DNA of 64,000 bases from Rhodococcus sp. B50 (lineage in GTDB: Bacteria; Actinomycetota; Actinomycetes; Mycobacteriales; Mycobacteriaceae), in NCBI RefSeq assembly GCF_013602415.1, contig NZ_WPAG02000002.1:3599480-3663479 (forward strand). Reading direction: 5' to 3'. Positions 10,933 to 19,205 of this stretch are shown piece by piece (the first letter of the stretch is position 1; each line of letters starts with the position of its first letter). The notes below the pieces were generated by a model. It was not told the origin of the DNA and did no database searches. It was given only the letters and a program-made list of their open reading frames with translations. A program made the translations under genes and the position numbers.

Positions 10933-11712
10933 ATGACCGATGACCTGCCCGGTGTCGACACGACCGTCGACGACGGCGTCCTGCGCGTCACCCTGAACCG
11001 GCCCGCACGAATGAACGCCGTGAAGACCGAGACGCTCGACGCGGTCGCCGAGGCCTTCGAGAAGTACGCCGATGATCCGGCCGTACGCGTCGCGGTGCTC
11101 ACCGGTGCCGGTCGCGCATTCTGCTCGGGTGCCGACATCGCCGGTCGCGATCTGAGCGCACCCCCGAGCGCCGACACGATCGACGCCGCCAACCGTGCCA
11201 CCGCGGCGATCCGCGCATTCCCGCGCCCGGTCGTCGGCGCCGTCAACGGTGTGGCCGCAGGTGTCGGCGTATCCCTCGCGCTCGCATGCGATCTCACCGT
11301 CGCGAAGGAATCGGGATACTTCCTGCTCGCGTTCACGAAGATCGGGCTGATGCCCGACGGCGGAGCATCCGCACTGATCGCCGCGTCCATCGGACGCGCG
11401 CGGGCGTTGAAGATGGCCCTGCTCGCCGAGCGCCTCCCCACCACCGAGGCCCTCGCGGCCGGCCTCATCGCCGAGGTCTGGTCCGACGACGAATTCGACA
11501 GTGCAGTAGAAACTCTCGTACAGCGACTCGCCGGCGGCCCGTCGGCCGCCTTCGAGTCGACGAAGAACGCGATCAACGACGCGACGCTCACCGAACTCGA
11601 CAATGCCTTCGCTCGGGAGCGGAAGGGGCAGCTCGTCCTGCTCGGCAGCGCGGACTTCGCCGAAGGTGTGACGGCCTTCCAGGAGAAGCGCCCCGCGAAC
11701 TTCCGGCGCTGA
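10933..11712 (+). CDS. Enoyl-CoA hydratase/isomerase family protein
   Basis: A 259-residue crotonase-fold protein. The oxyanion-hole segments FCSGADIAG and AVNGVAAGVGVSLALACD bind the thioester carbonyl. The usual second catalytic Glu lies in the region KIGLMPDGG, where Asp occupies the position, as in PaaG-like isomerases. Hydration or double-bond isomerisation are both possible. It is the second gene of the plus-strand operon and ends before a very strong bidirectional hairpin. Confidence 0.9.
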   Translation: MTDDLPGVDTTVDDGVLRVTLNRPARMNAVKTETLDAVAEAFEKYADDPAVRVAVLTGAGRAFCSGADIAGRDLSAPPSADTIDAANRATAAIRAFPRPVVGAVNGVAAGVGVSLALACDLTVAKESGYFLLAFTKIGLMPDGGASALIAASIGRARALKMALLAERLPTTEALAAGLIAEVWSDDEFDSAVETLVQRLAGGPSAAFESTKNAINDATLTELDNAFARERKGQLVLLGSADFAEGVTAFQEKRPANFRR

Positions 11713-11726
11713 GCCGTTGACGATTT

Positions 11727-11765
11727 CGGTGGAGCCGGCCCCGCTCAGCGGGGCCGGCTCCACCG
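11727..11765. terminator. Bidirectional hairpin terminator
   Basis: A 17-bp perfect stem: CGGTGGAGCCGGCCCCG at 11727-11743 pairs with 11749-11765 around a 5-nt loop. It sits between convergent genes (hydratase ending 11712, TetR ending 11773), which suits termination from both sides. Confidence 0.85.
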
Positions 11766-11772
11766 AGATCTT

Positions 11773-12354
11773 TCAGGCGTCGTCGGGGATCACGCGTTCG
11801 ACGGCCGCCCGCACCAACTCGGCGGCACGATGCTCGTCGACGATTCCGGGCAGGGTGAGCCTGTCGAGAACCAGCCAGTTCAGCGCGAGATAGAGCAGCA
11901 CGACGGCGTCCTCGCCACCCGGCAGGCCGGACAGCCGGTAGTTGGCGATGTTGAAATCCAGGTCGGCGCGCACCCGTTCGGTGAGCAGTGCCTGCAGTTC
12001 GGGACGCCGGGTCGCTTCGAGGCGTAGTTCGAGGAGCGCGAGGTAGCCGGCGCGGAACCGCGTGAGCCGATCGACCACCTCCGTCATCAGCCCGATCATG
12101 GATTCGCGGGTCTGCGGTCCGTGCGATTGCGCCATGACCTCGTCGGCGGGCAGAAGTCGCTCGTAGTAGCGGTGACCCACCTGGACGAGCAGATCGTCGC
12201 GGTTGGCGAAGTAGTTCGACGCCGTACCCGTGGGCACCCCCGCCTCCTTGTCCACCGCACGGAAGGTCAACCCGCGGGCGCCGTCGCGCGCGAGCACCTC
12301 GATCGAGGCATCCAACAAGGCCTGTCGCCGTTCCGGATTCGTCCGAACCACTTG
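11773..12354 (-). CDS. TetR family regulator of the RibD_C-type reductase gene
   Basis: A 193-residue repressor with an N-terminal HTH (GLTFRAVDKEAGVPTGTASNYFANRDDLL, about residues 24-52). The GTG start at 12354 has GGAG nine bases upstream. ATG codons at 12366 and 12384 are alternatives, but the longest would put the palindrome GTAGTACTAC inside the gene. It is divergent from the reductase gene at 12421, with two AGTACT-centred palindromes between them, so it very likely represses that gene and itself. Confidence 0.87.
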   Translation of the reverse strand, partial: QVVRTNPERRQALLDASIEVLARDGARGLTFRAVDKEAGVPTGTASNYFANRDDLLVQVGHRYYERLLPADEVMAQSHGPQTRESMIGLMTEVVDRLTRFRAGYLALLELRLEATRRPELQALLTERVRADLDFNIANYRLSGLPGGEDAVVLLYLALNWLVLDRLTLPGIVDEHRAAELVRAAVERVIPDDA

Positions 12355-12368
12355 ACACCACTCCATAT

Positions 12369-12378
12369 GTAGTACTAC
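12369..12378. promoter_or_regulatory. Palindrome GTAGTACTAC, putative TetR operator
   Basis: A perfect 10-bp palindrome centred on AGTACT, immediately upstream of the TetR start. A second AGTACT-centred palindrome lies with its centre 28 bp away. The pair sits in a 66-bp divergent intergenic region, the usual place for a self-regulating TetR. Confidence 0.6.
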
Positions 12379-12395
12379 GTTCAAACCACTTCACT

Positions 12396-12407
12396 CATAG
12401 TACTATG
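12396..12407. promoter_or_regulatory. Palindrome CATAGTACTATG, putative TetR operator
   Basis: A perfect 12-bp palindrome sharing the AGTACT core of the site at 12369. It lies 13 bp upstream of the chosen reductase start, where a bound repressor would block initiation. Confidence 0.65.
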
Positions 12408-12420
12408 AATGGTGGTCCGC

Positions 12421-12996
12421 ATGCGGAAACTCGTCTACTACGTGGCAGTGACGCTCGACGGTTACATCGCAGGCCCGAACGGGGAGTACGACTTCTATCC
12501 GATCTGCGACGACATGGCGGCGGCGATGAGCGCGAGATATCCGGAGGCCGTCCCGACCGCGCTCCGCGAACAGATCGGCATGCCCGTCGACACACCGAAC
12601 AAGGAATGGGACACGGTGATCATGGGGCGCGGCGCCTACGAACCCGGTCTCTCACTGGGACTCACGAGCCCGTACAGCCACATGCAGCAGTACGTCGTGT
12701 CCCGCACTCTCGCGCCGGTCGACGACCCGCAGGTCCGGATTGTCGACACCGATCCCGTCGAGCTGGTCCGCACGCTGAAAGCCGAAGATGGACTGGATAT
12801 CTGGCTCTGCGGCGGCGGCAACATCGCGGGGCAGCTCGTCGACGAGATCGACCGGCTGGTCTTCAAGAGCTATCCCGTGATCGCGGGCGACGGCATCCCG
12901 GCACTGTCCGGCAACTTCGTCCCCACCCCATTCGACGTCACCGCGCGCGAGGAATTCAGCAACGGCACACAGGTCACCTGGTTCGACCGTCACTGA
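12421..12996 (+). CDS. Dihydrofolate-reductase-family (RibD C-terminal domain) protein
   Basis: A 191-residue reductase-fold protein. MRKLVYYVAVTLDGYIAGPNG is the characteristic first strand, WDTVIMGRGAYE the NADPH-binding region, and DIWLCGGGNIAGQLVDEIDRL the GGG motif of RibD_C proteins. These are NADPH-dependent reductases of unknown substrate, frequently controlled by a neighbouring TetR. The ATG at 12421 follows GGTGG by five bases; an ATG at 12409 is possible if the transcript is leaderless. Its own divergent TetR is at 11773. Confidence 0.85.
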   Translation: MRKLVYYVAVTLDGYIAGPNGEYDFYPICDDMAAAMSARYPEAVPTALREQIGMPVDTPNKEWDTVIMGRGAYEPGLSLGLTSPYSHMQQYVVSRTLAPVDDPQVRIVDTDPVELVRTLKAEDGLDIWLCGGGNIAGQLVDEIDRLVFKSYPVIAGDGIPALSGNFVPTPFDVTAREEFSNGTQVTWFDRH

Positions 12997-13008
12997 CTCC
13001 GGATCGTC

Positions 13009-13644
13009 TCAGGCGCCGACGGTCTTGAGGGCGATACCGACGTACTTCTGTGCGACGGCCTCGGGGCTGAGCGTGCCCTCCGCGTGGTACCAGCGCGGGA
13101 TCGACTGGCACATGCCGAGCAGGGCACGGGTCGTCTCGGCGGCATCGTCCACGTCGAACACGTCCGCTGCGACGCCCTCCTCGACGATCTGGCGCACCAA
13201 CTGCTCGACGCCCTTGCGCACCGCGCGGTAGCGCTGGCGGTTCTCGGGGCTCAGATAGCGGGCCTCACCCTCGAGCGCAGCGAGGCGGGCCCGCATCGTC
13301 ATGCGCAGCACGATCGCCTCGATAACGTTCGACAGCCTGCGTACCGGGTCGCCGTCGGCATCTTCGGCGGCGGCGTGCGCGCGGGAGAGCACATCGCTCG
13401 TGGACAGTTCGAGAAGGGCGATGAGCAGCCCTTCCTTGTTCTCGTGGTGGTAGTAGAGCGCCGGAACGGTGACGCCGACGCGACGCGCGATCTCCCGCAC
13501 CGAGGTGCCGTGGAAGCCGGTCTCGTAGAACGCGTCGAGGGCAGCGGTGAGGATGGGACTCAGCTGCATCGGTTCGAGGATGCGCCAATCCGGGATCGAC
13601 TCACCGTTGGTGAGGGTGTCGGCCCCGTCGCTCGAAGCACCCAT
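13009..13644 (-). CDS. TetR family regulator, paralogue of the one at 7107
   Basis: A 211-residue repressor. Its HTH ([32 protein letters not shown]) and C-terminal half (FDVDDAAETTRALLGMCQSIPRWYH) closely mirror the TetR at 7107. Duplication and divergence within the cluster is the simplest reading. No target gene adjoins it: the reductase gene ends 12 nt away on the other strand and the phosphatase gene lies behind it. The upstream region carries CGATCGCTA, also found in the thiolase promoter, so it may share operators with its paralogue. Confidence 0.9.
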   Translation of the reverse strand: MGASSDGADTLTNGESIPDWRILEPMQLSPILTAALDAFYETGFHGTSVREIARRVGVTVPALYYHHENKEGLLIALLELSTSDVLSRAHAAAEDADGDPVRRLSNVIEAIVLRMTMRARLAALEGEARYLSPENRQRYRAVRKGVEQLVRQIVEEGVAADVFDVDDAAETTRALLGMCQSIPRWYHAEGTLSPEAVAQKYVGIALKTVGA

Positions 13645-13662
13645 GAAACCGCACCTACCTAC

Positions 13663-13671
13663 CGATCGCTA
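13663..13671. promoter_or_regulatory. CGATCGCTA motif shared with the thiolase promoter
   Basis: This nonamer, 18 bp upstream of the TetR start, is identical to 9832-9840 in the divergent thiolase promoter. A common operator for the two TetR paralogues is the suggested explanation; nine bases is short evidence. Confidence 0.35.
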
Positions 13672-13737
13672 CTTTCACACGGACGCCCCGAGGATACCCG
13701 CATGTTTTGCGATCGAAGGATCGGAAGGTGGGCGGTA

Positions 13738-14397
13738 TCACCCCATCGGATCGTCGGCACCGCCGCGGGCGGTGTCGTGGAAGGGCGCGAGGAAGGATCC
13801 CCAGCGCACGCATTCCCACCCGCCGGACACCGGCGCCAGCTCGACCGTCTCGGTGTTGGCCAGGTGATTCGTGATGGCGAAACCGGCCGGCACCTTCCCC
13901 AGATAGGCCGCCACGAGCCGGATGGCGGCACCGTGGCTGACGACCACCACGTCGCCCGAGCCCGCGTCGAGATAATCGCTGCGCAGCGACTCGAGAACGG
14001 GCAGATACCGGTCGAGCACGTCGAGCGCCGATTCACCGCCCGGGACCCGCGCCCGCAGGTCGCCGTTGTGCCATTCCTCATAGACCTTCATGAACAGCTT
14101 GTGCGATTCCTCGTCACTGCGGTCCTCGAGTTCCCCGACCTGCACCTCGTGCACGCCCTCGCGGACGCTCGTCTCCAGCGACACCGCGGATCCCGCGTGG
14201 TCGGCCGTCTGCCGGGCCCGCAGCGCCTGCGACGCGACGAGCAGCGAGGGCGTCCGCTCGACGAGATTCTTCCCGAGCGTGCGGGCCTGTTCGACGCCGA
14301 GCTCGGTGAGCTCCGCTCCGGGAAGTTTCGTATCGAGTCTCCGGGCGACGTTCGCCACCGTCTGGCCGTGCCGGGCCAGGATCAATCTGCCGCTCAC
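13738..14397 (-). CDS. Histidine phosphatase family protein
   Basis: A 219-residue phosphoglycerate-mutase-like phosphatase. The phospho-acceptor motif is LILARHGQT (His10) near the N-terminus, and the second catalytic His is in VVVSHGAAIRL. GGESALDVLDRY is also typical. The GTG start at 14397 lies 2 nt after the pheA stop, so it is translated as part of a pheA operon. The same neighbour pair is common in Mycobacteriales. The substrate is unknown. Confidence 0.9.
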   Translation of the reverse strand: MSGRLILARHGQTVANVARRLDTKLPGAELTELGVEQARTLGKNLVERTPSLLVASQALRARQTADHAGSAVSLETSVREGVHEVQVGELEDRSDEESHKLFMKVYEEWHNGDLRARVPGGESALDVLDRYLPVLESLRSDYLDAGSGDVVVVSHGAAIRLVAAYLGKVPAGFAITNHLANTETVELAPVSGGWECVRWGSFLAPFHDTARGGADDPMG

Positions 14398-14399
14398 CG

Positions 14400-15344
14400 T
14401 CAGTCCTCTCCGCGCCGCAGCCGGTCGAGCCACCGCGCATCCTCGTCGTCCGACACGGGCGGGACACCGTGTTCGGACACAGCGGGCCACGATCCGAGGA
14501 ACCGCACCTGCGCGAAGCGGTGCAATCCCTGCAGTGCCTCGGCGACCAGCGCGTCGTCGATGTGACCCACACAGTCCAAGTGGAAGAAGTAGGTGCCGTA
14601 TTCCCTGCGGGTCGGCCGGGATTCGATGCGGGACAGATCGATTCCGCGCGTGGAGAACTCGGTGATCGCGCGCACCAGCGAGCCCGGCTCGTTGGGGAGT
14701 TGCAGCACGACCGAGGTGCGGTCGACACCGGTGCGTTTCGGCACCGGCCGCGGCCGGGTGACGAGGACGAAGCGGGTACGGGCGCCCTCGAAGTCGGCGA
14801 CCTTGTCGGCGAGAACCGACAGGCCGAGCCGCTGCCCGGCGAGTGCGGTGGACACGGCCGCGTCGACCTTTCCGGACACGACGTCCTCGGCCGCTCCGGC
14901 GTTGGAGGCGGCGGTCACGACCTCGGCGGCGGGCAGGTGGTCCTCGATCCAGCGCCGCACCTGCGCCGCGGCCACCGGATAGGCGCCGATCGTGCGGACC
15001 TGATCGCGGGTGACCCCTTCGCGGGTGACCACCGTGAACGCGATGTCGAGCTCGACCTCGGCGACGATCTGCAGGCGCGGCCCGAGCGCCAGAGCGTCCA
15101 TGGTGGGCGGCACCGAACCCTCGACCGAACTCTCGATGGGGACGACGGCACCGTCGACCTGCTGGTCCCGCAGGAGTTGCAGGGTAGCCGGTGGGCTGGC
15201 GGCCGAGACGCGCTCGACGTCGGCGGACTCGCCGACGAGCACGTCGAGTGCACCGAGGCTCTCGAAGCGGTCGAGAGCCATCTCGGTGAACGTTCCCGTC
15301 GGTCCGAAATAGGCGATACGTGGCACGTGTACGAGGTTACGCAT
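14400..15344 (-). CDS. pheA: Prephenate dehydratase
   Basis: Converts prephenate to phenylpyruvate in phenylalanine biosynthesis. The 314-residue protein has the catalytic domain at residues 1 to about 190 (IAYFGPTGTFTEMAL, PIESSVEGSV, the EGARTRFVLV segment with the catalytic Thr-Arg-Phe) and a C-terminal ACT domain from about 205 (NEPGSLVRAITEFSTRGI, ESRP), which binds phenylalanine for feedback control. There is no chorismate mutase domain, as usual in actinobacteria. The ATG at 15344 is chosen; a GTG at 15326 is possible. Confidence 0.95.
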   Translation of the reverse strand: MRNLVHVPRIAYFGPTGTFTEMALDRFESLGALDVLVGESADVERVSAASPPATLQLLRDQQVDGAVVPIESSVEGSVPPTMDALALGPRLQIVAEVELDIAFTVVTREGVTRDQVRTIGAYPVAAAQVRRWIEDHLPAAEVVTAASNAGAAEDVVSGKVDAAVSTALAGQRLGLSVLADKVADFEGARTRFVLVTRPRPVPKRTGVDRTSVVLQLPNEPGSLVRAITEFSTRGIDLSRIESRPTRREYGTYFFHLDCVGHIDDALVAEALQGLHRFAQVRFLGSWPAVSEHGVPPVSDDEDARWLDRLRRGED

Positions 15345-15382
15345 CGGCAGTGACCGGAAGGTGGAGTCCGCGTGAACCCGGA

Positions 15383-16069
15383 TCAGCTCCCGGTGAGATC
15401 GAGCGCCTCGAGATCCCGGCCGACGCCGTCGGTGTCGTCGACCTCCACGACCAGGAGGATCTCCCGCACCGCGGCGGCCGCCTCGGGGACGAGCCGCCGG
15501 AGCCGGCCCACGTCGGGAGTCGCGAGGGCGGCCCGGACATCGAAACCGCTCAGCGCCGCGACGGTGGCGGCGAGCAGGGCGACCACGTCGTCGGTTCCGG
15601 TCGCGCGGGCGGCGTAGCCGGTGTCGGCGTGGGCGAGGACGGCGAGGAAGTCGGCGACGGCGTCGGCCCCGCGACCTGCGGTCAGGCCCGGGATGTGGCC
15701 CGCCTCGGTGAGCGCGCGGGCAGCGTCGGCGAGCGCGGCGTCGGACACGTGCGGGTACACGACCAGGGGTGCAGGTGCGGTGATCGCGAGAACATCCTCG
15801 AGATCCTCGGCCGCACACTCGACCTGATAGCGGACCGGACGCCACCCGGCGGGCGAGGGCAGTTCGGCCGAGGCATCGAGTTCGACGACGAGCTCGCGGG
15901 TCGGCGATCCGGTGACGGCAGCGGCCGGGACGATCGGCGGGGCGAGCATGCGGCCGGTCGCGGCGAGAGCGCCGTGCAGGGTGGCGTGCCGGCGGGTGAG
16001 CAGTGCGTCGAGTAATCCTCGCGATTCGTCGCGGGACGGCGGCATTCCGAGGGGAAGAGGGATCGGCAC
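15383..16069 (-). CDS. Conserved hypothetical protein upstream of pheA
   Basis: A 228-residue, Ala-rich acidic protein with no signal peptide or membrane segment. I do not recognise a domain. The visible pattern is alternating hydrophobic strands and helices (RELVVELDASAELP, PLVVYPHVSDAALADAARAL, REILLVVEVDDTDG). It precedes pheA by 38 nt on the same strand and is likely co-transcribed. The start is GTG 16069 or ATG 16045; neither has a clear ribosome site. Confidence 0.7.
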   Translation of the reverse strand: MPIPLPLGMPPSRDESRGLLDALLTRRHATLHGALAATGRMLAPPIVPAAAVTGSPTRELVVELDASAELPSPAGWRPVRYQVECAAEDLEDVLAITAPAPLVVYPHVSDAALADAARALTEAGHIPGLTAGRGADAVADFLAVLAHADTGYAARATGTDDVVALLAATVAALSGFDVRAALATPDVGRLRRLVPEAAAAVREILLVVEVDDTDGVGRDLEALDLTGS

Positions 16070-16224
16070 CGGTTCAGGCTACCGCCGGGCGAGACGGCAC
16101 CGGCGTCGCCGTCGAGCCGTACGGCGGTGTCATGGAACCGATGATTTCTGTCGGCTGTGACGGTCATCATGTGCACACCCTCCGCGACGCGGAGGAGCAC
16201 TCCGACGAACGAGGGAGCATTCCG

Positions 16225-16776
16225 ATGGGCAGGATCCTGGTGCACGAATTCGTGAGTCTCGACGGAGGATACGAGGACCCGAGCTTCACGGCCGACTACG
16301 GGTTCCCGGACGACCTCGGTGCGAGCGTGGGCCGCCTCACCGACTCCAGCAAGGCGATTCTGCTCGGACGCAACACATTCCACATGTTCGCCGCGGGCTG
16401 GGCCGACCGCACCGCCGAGGACGATCCCGGGGCACCGTTCTTCAACGAGACCCCGAAGTACGTGGTGTCGTCGACACTCGACAACGGCGACGAGTGGAAG
16501 AACTCGACGGTTCTCGGACCGTACGATCCGGGTGCGATACGCGACCTGAAGGCCGCAACCGACGGCGACATCTACGTCAGCGGCAGCGGGACGCTCGTCC
16601 GCGCGCTCCTCGCCGACGGCCTGGTCGACGAACTTCACCTGCTGATGTACCCCGTGGTGCTCGGTTCGGGTGCGCGCCTGTTCCCCGACGGGGTGGGTCG
16701 TCTACCACTCACACTGCTGGGCAGCGAGTCCTTCGGGAACGGCGTCGTGCATCTCACCTACGGACCGGCTGCCTGA
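16225..16776 (+). CDS. Dihydrofolate-reductase-family (RibD C-terminal domain) protein
   Basis: A 183-residue NADPH-dependent reductase-fold protein. MGRILVHEFVSLDGGYEDP is the first strand, AILLGRNTFHMFAAGW the cofactor loop, and DIYVSGSGTLVRALLADGLVDELHL the Gly-rich motif. It is the second RibD_C protein in the window, only distantly like the one at 12421. The ATG at 16225 has GAGGGAG eight bases upstream. There is no adjacent regulator; the substrate is unknown. Confidence 0.85.
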   Translation: MGRILVHEFVSLDGGYEDPSFTADYGFPDDLGASVGRLTDSSKAILLGRNTFHMFAAGWADRTAEDDPGAPFFNETPKYVVSSTLDNGDEWKNSTVLGPYDPGAIRDLKAATDGDIYVSGSGTLVRALLADGLVDELHLLMYPVVLGSGARLFPDGVGRLPLTLLGSESFGNGVVHLTYGPAA

Positions 16777-16826
16777 ACCACCGGCGACGAGGAGATGGGA
16801 CCACTTGCGACCGCGGTCACAATGAC

Positions 16827-16845
16827 TTAGGTTTGCCTCACCTAC
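16827..16845 (+). promoter_or_regulatory. Putative IdeR/DtxR iron box
   Basis: TTAGGTTTGCCTCACCTAC matches the 19-bp IdeR consensus TWAGGTWAGSCTWACCTWA at 16 positions. It ends 20 bp before the DUF2470 start. Iron-loaded IdeR would be expected to repress from here. Confidence 0.8.
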
Positions 16846-16865
16846 ATCGAGAAGGAGGGGTTGAC

Positions 16866-17633
16866 ATGCAGACCACCACATCCGTCATTCCCGCGCCGAC
16901 CACGGCCGAACGTGTACGCACAGCGCTCATCCGGGCCGATACGACCCAGCTCGCGATCGACGGATGCGACCCGCTCCCCACCTCCGTCCACCATCTCCTC
17001 GACGACGGGCAGGTCGCCGTCGTCGTCGCCGAGGACAGCCTCCCCGTCGCACTCGCCTGGCAGGCCGGAAGCGCCGGAATCCCCGCGATGCTCGAGCTCA
17101 CCGACCATTCGCCGATCGCACTGCGCAACCCGGTGCGGTCGCTCATCTGGCTCAGCGGCACCCTGCGTCCGGTCGACCATCCCCGCCGGCTCGCCGCCGA
17201 GATCGCCGAGATCCTCCCGCATCCCGAACTCCTCGACGTCGGACACCGCTCCGAACTCCTGTGCCTGACTCTCGACTCCGTCGTCGCAGCCGACACCACC
17301 GGAGCCGAAGCCGTCGATGTCACCGACGTCCTCGACGCTGCTCCCGACCCCTTTGCGGTACTCGAGACCGGCTGGCTCCAGCACCTCGAACAGGACCACG
17401 CCGACATCGTGTGGCAGATCGCGCGACGGATTCCGCCCGCGCATCGCGGCGGACGGATCCGCCCCCTCGGCCTCGACCGCTACGGCCTGCGCCTGCGCGT
17501 CGAATCCGAAGGCGACGACCACGACGTGCGCATCCCCTTCCACGAGCCGGTCGACGATCCCGCGGCCCTGAGCCGCGCGCTGCGCCTGCTGGCCGGCTGC
17601 CCCTTCCGCAACGGACTGCCGCCGCGGACCTGA
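16866..17633 (+). CDS. DUF2470 (HugZ-like) protein, predicted iron-regulated
   Basis: A 255-residue protein. The N-terminal two thirds have a flavin-reductase-like split-barrel character (VAVVVAEDSLPVALAWQAGS, SLIWLSGTLRPV). The C-terminal DUF2470 part has HLEQDHADIVWQIARRIPP, DRYGLRLRVES, VRIPFHEPVDDPAALSRAL. HugZ-type proteins with this architecture bind or degrade haem. With an iron box 20 bp upstream, a role in haem-iron use under iron starvation is likely. The ATG at 16866 follows GAAGGAGGGG. It stands alone and is convergent with the MHS transporter. Confidence 0.85.
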   Translation: MQTTTSVIPAPTTAERVRTALIRADTTQLAIDGCDPLPTSVHHLLDDGQVAVVVAEDSLPVALAWQAGSAGIPAMLELTDHSPIALRNPVRSLIWLSGTLRPVDHPRRLAAEIAEILPHPELLDVGHRSELLCLTLDSVVAADTTGAEAVDVTDVLDAAPDPFAVLETGWLQHLEQDHADIVWQIARRIPPAHRGGRIRPLGLDRYGLRLRVESEGDDHDVRIPFHEPVDDPAALSRALRLLAGCPFRNGLPPRT

Positions 17634-17712
17634 GCGGTTCGCTCCGGCACGCGGCGGCAGAGGTGGTCCGGTCGATCTTCCGTGGGGTCGATCGTCCGTA
17701 GGAAGGCTCCGA

Positions 17713-19014
17713 TCAGACCTTCTGCAGATCGATACCCTTCGTCTCCTTCATGATCAGCGCCGCGATGCCGGTCGCAACACACAGCGCCATGATGTAGACC
17801 CCGAAGACCCAACCGATGTCCCAGCCGGTCAGCAGCTGGTTCAGATAGGGCGCGGTGCCACCGAAGACCGCCACCGAGAAGGAGTACGCGAACCCGATGG
17901 CCTGGGTACGCAGGCGGGTCGGGAAGCTCTCCGAGAGGGTGCACGACAGGATCGCGCCCGGGATCGACACGATGAGCAGGGCGAGGGTGGTCGCGACGAG
18001 CAGCGTCCACCCGGACGACGTGATCATCGACGTCAACGGGATCTGCAACGCGAACATGAGGACGGCGAAGCCGCCGAGCATGGGACGCCGGCCGATCCGG
18101 TCGGAGAGCAGACCCCAGAAGGGCAGCGACACCAGCGCGATCACCTGAGCGATGACGAGCATCCAGTAGGCGGTGTCGGCGTCCATCCCCTTCTGCGTGA
18201 TCGCGTAGGTCGACACGTACGAGGTCCACGTGTAGTGCGCGGCCGTGACACCCGAGGTCATACCGATCATCAGCAGAATCGCGCGCACGACCACCTTGCG
18301 GGGGATGCGCGGTTCGTCGACCCGGGCCTCCTGCTGGTCGAAGACCTCGCTCTCCTCCATGCTGCGTCGCAGGTAGAGGGCGAACAGGGCCAGGAAGAAG
18401 CCGAGGAGGAACGGCACGCGCCATCCCCACTCACCCACCGCGCTCTCGGAGAGAGTCGAGGTGACCGCTCCACCGATCGTGTACGCGAGCACGGAACCGC
18501 CGAAGATGGCGACGAAGGCGACACTGCCCCACATGCCCCGGCGATGTGCCGGCGCGATCTCACTGACGTACGAGTAGGCGGTCGCCGACTCGCCACCGTG
18601 CGCGAAGCCCTGCACCACGCGGGCGAGCAGCAGGAGCAGCGACGCCCACACACCGATCGACGAGTAGGTCGGCATGAGTCCGATGACGAGGCTGCCGCCG
18701 GCCATCATGAGCATGGTCGTGACGAGGACGAACTTGCGCCCGCGCTTGTCGGCGATGCGGCCGAACACGATGCCGCCGAGCGGGCGCATCAGGAATCCGA
18801 CGGCGAAGACCGCGAGCGTGGACAGCAGCGCCGAGACCGGATTGTCGCTGTTGAACATGGCTGCGGCGATGAACGGAGCGAACACCGCGTAGGCGCTCCA
18901 CTCGTACCACTCCAGGATGTTACCGACGGAGCTGGCGAGAAGAGACTTTTTCTTCGATGCAAGAGTCACCGAAGTTGTTGCAGCGGAATTCTTCTCAGGT
19001 GATTCGATGTTCAT
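17713..19014 (-). CDS. MFS transporter, metabolite:H+ symporter (MHS) family
   Basis: A 433-residue inner-membrane symporter with 12 predicted helices. MHS hallmarks are GNILEWYEWSAYAVFAPFIAAAMF in helix 1, the GGIVFGRIADKRGRK loop between helices 2 and 3, and RVVQGFAHGGESATAYSYVSEIAP. The second half repeats the loop as GLLSDRIGRRPML. Family members import dicarboxylates, shikimate, betaine or aromatic acids with protons; the substrate is not readable. The ATG at 19014 is used because the region before it lacks coding character. Confidence 0.9.
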   Translation of the reverse strand: MNIESPEKNSAATTSVTLASKKKSLLASSVGNILEWYEWSAYAVFAPFIAAAMFNSDNPVSALLSTLAVFAVGFLMRPLGGIVFGRIADKRGRKFVLVTTMLMMAGGSLVIGLMPTYSSIGVWASLLLLLARVVQGFAHGGESATAYSYVSEIAPAHRRGMWGSVAFVAIFGGSVLAYTIGGAVTSTLSESAVGEWGWRVPFLLGFFLALFALYLRRSMEESEVFDQQEARVDEPRIPRKVVVRAILLMIGMTSGVTAAHYTWTSYVSTYAITQKGMDADTAYWMLVIAQVIALVSLPFWGLLSDRIGRRPMLGGFAVLMFALQIPLTSMITSSGWTLLVATTLALLIVSIPGAILSCTLSESFPTRLRTQAIGFAYSFSVAVFGGTAPYLNQLLTGWDIGWVFGVYIMALCVATGIAALIMKETKGIDLQKV

Positions 19015-19205
19015 GTCCCTACTTCCGGGTCGCAGATTTCCCCTCGGCCCACAGGCCCCTATCCGCACCCGAGCGATCGATCGGTCGGGCGTTGTGAAGT
19101 GTGATGGGTCACAAGGGTGGCTGTCAAATTGGACACGTCACCCACGAGGGTGGGTCACCTGCCACTGCGAAGGACCCGAGCGCACGGTCCGGCACAATCG
19201 CTCCG

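Noticed and set aside
11727..11765. Mobile palindrome related to the double-hairpin element
   Set aside because: Its stem sequence is unrelated and there is no mini-hairpin. It is a plain terminator between convergent genes.
19075..19175. Operator candidates (CGATCGATCG, TGTC-N6-GACA) upstream of the MHS transporter
   Set aside because: Short, imperfectly placed and with no regulator gene nearby, so not distinguishable from chance.
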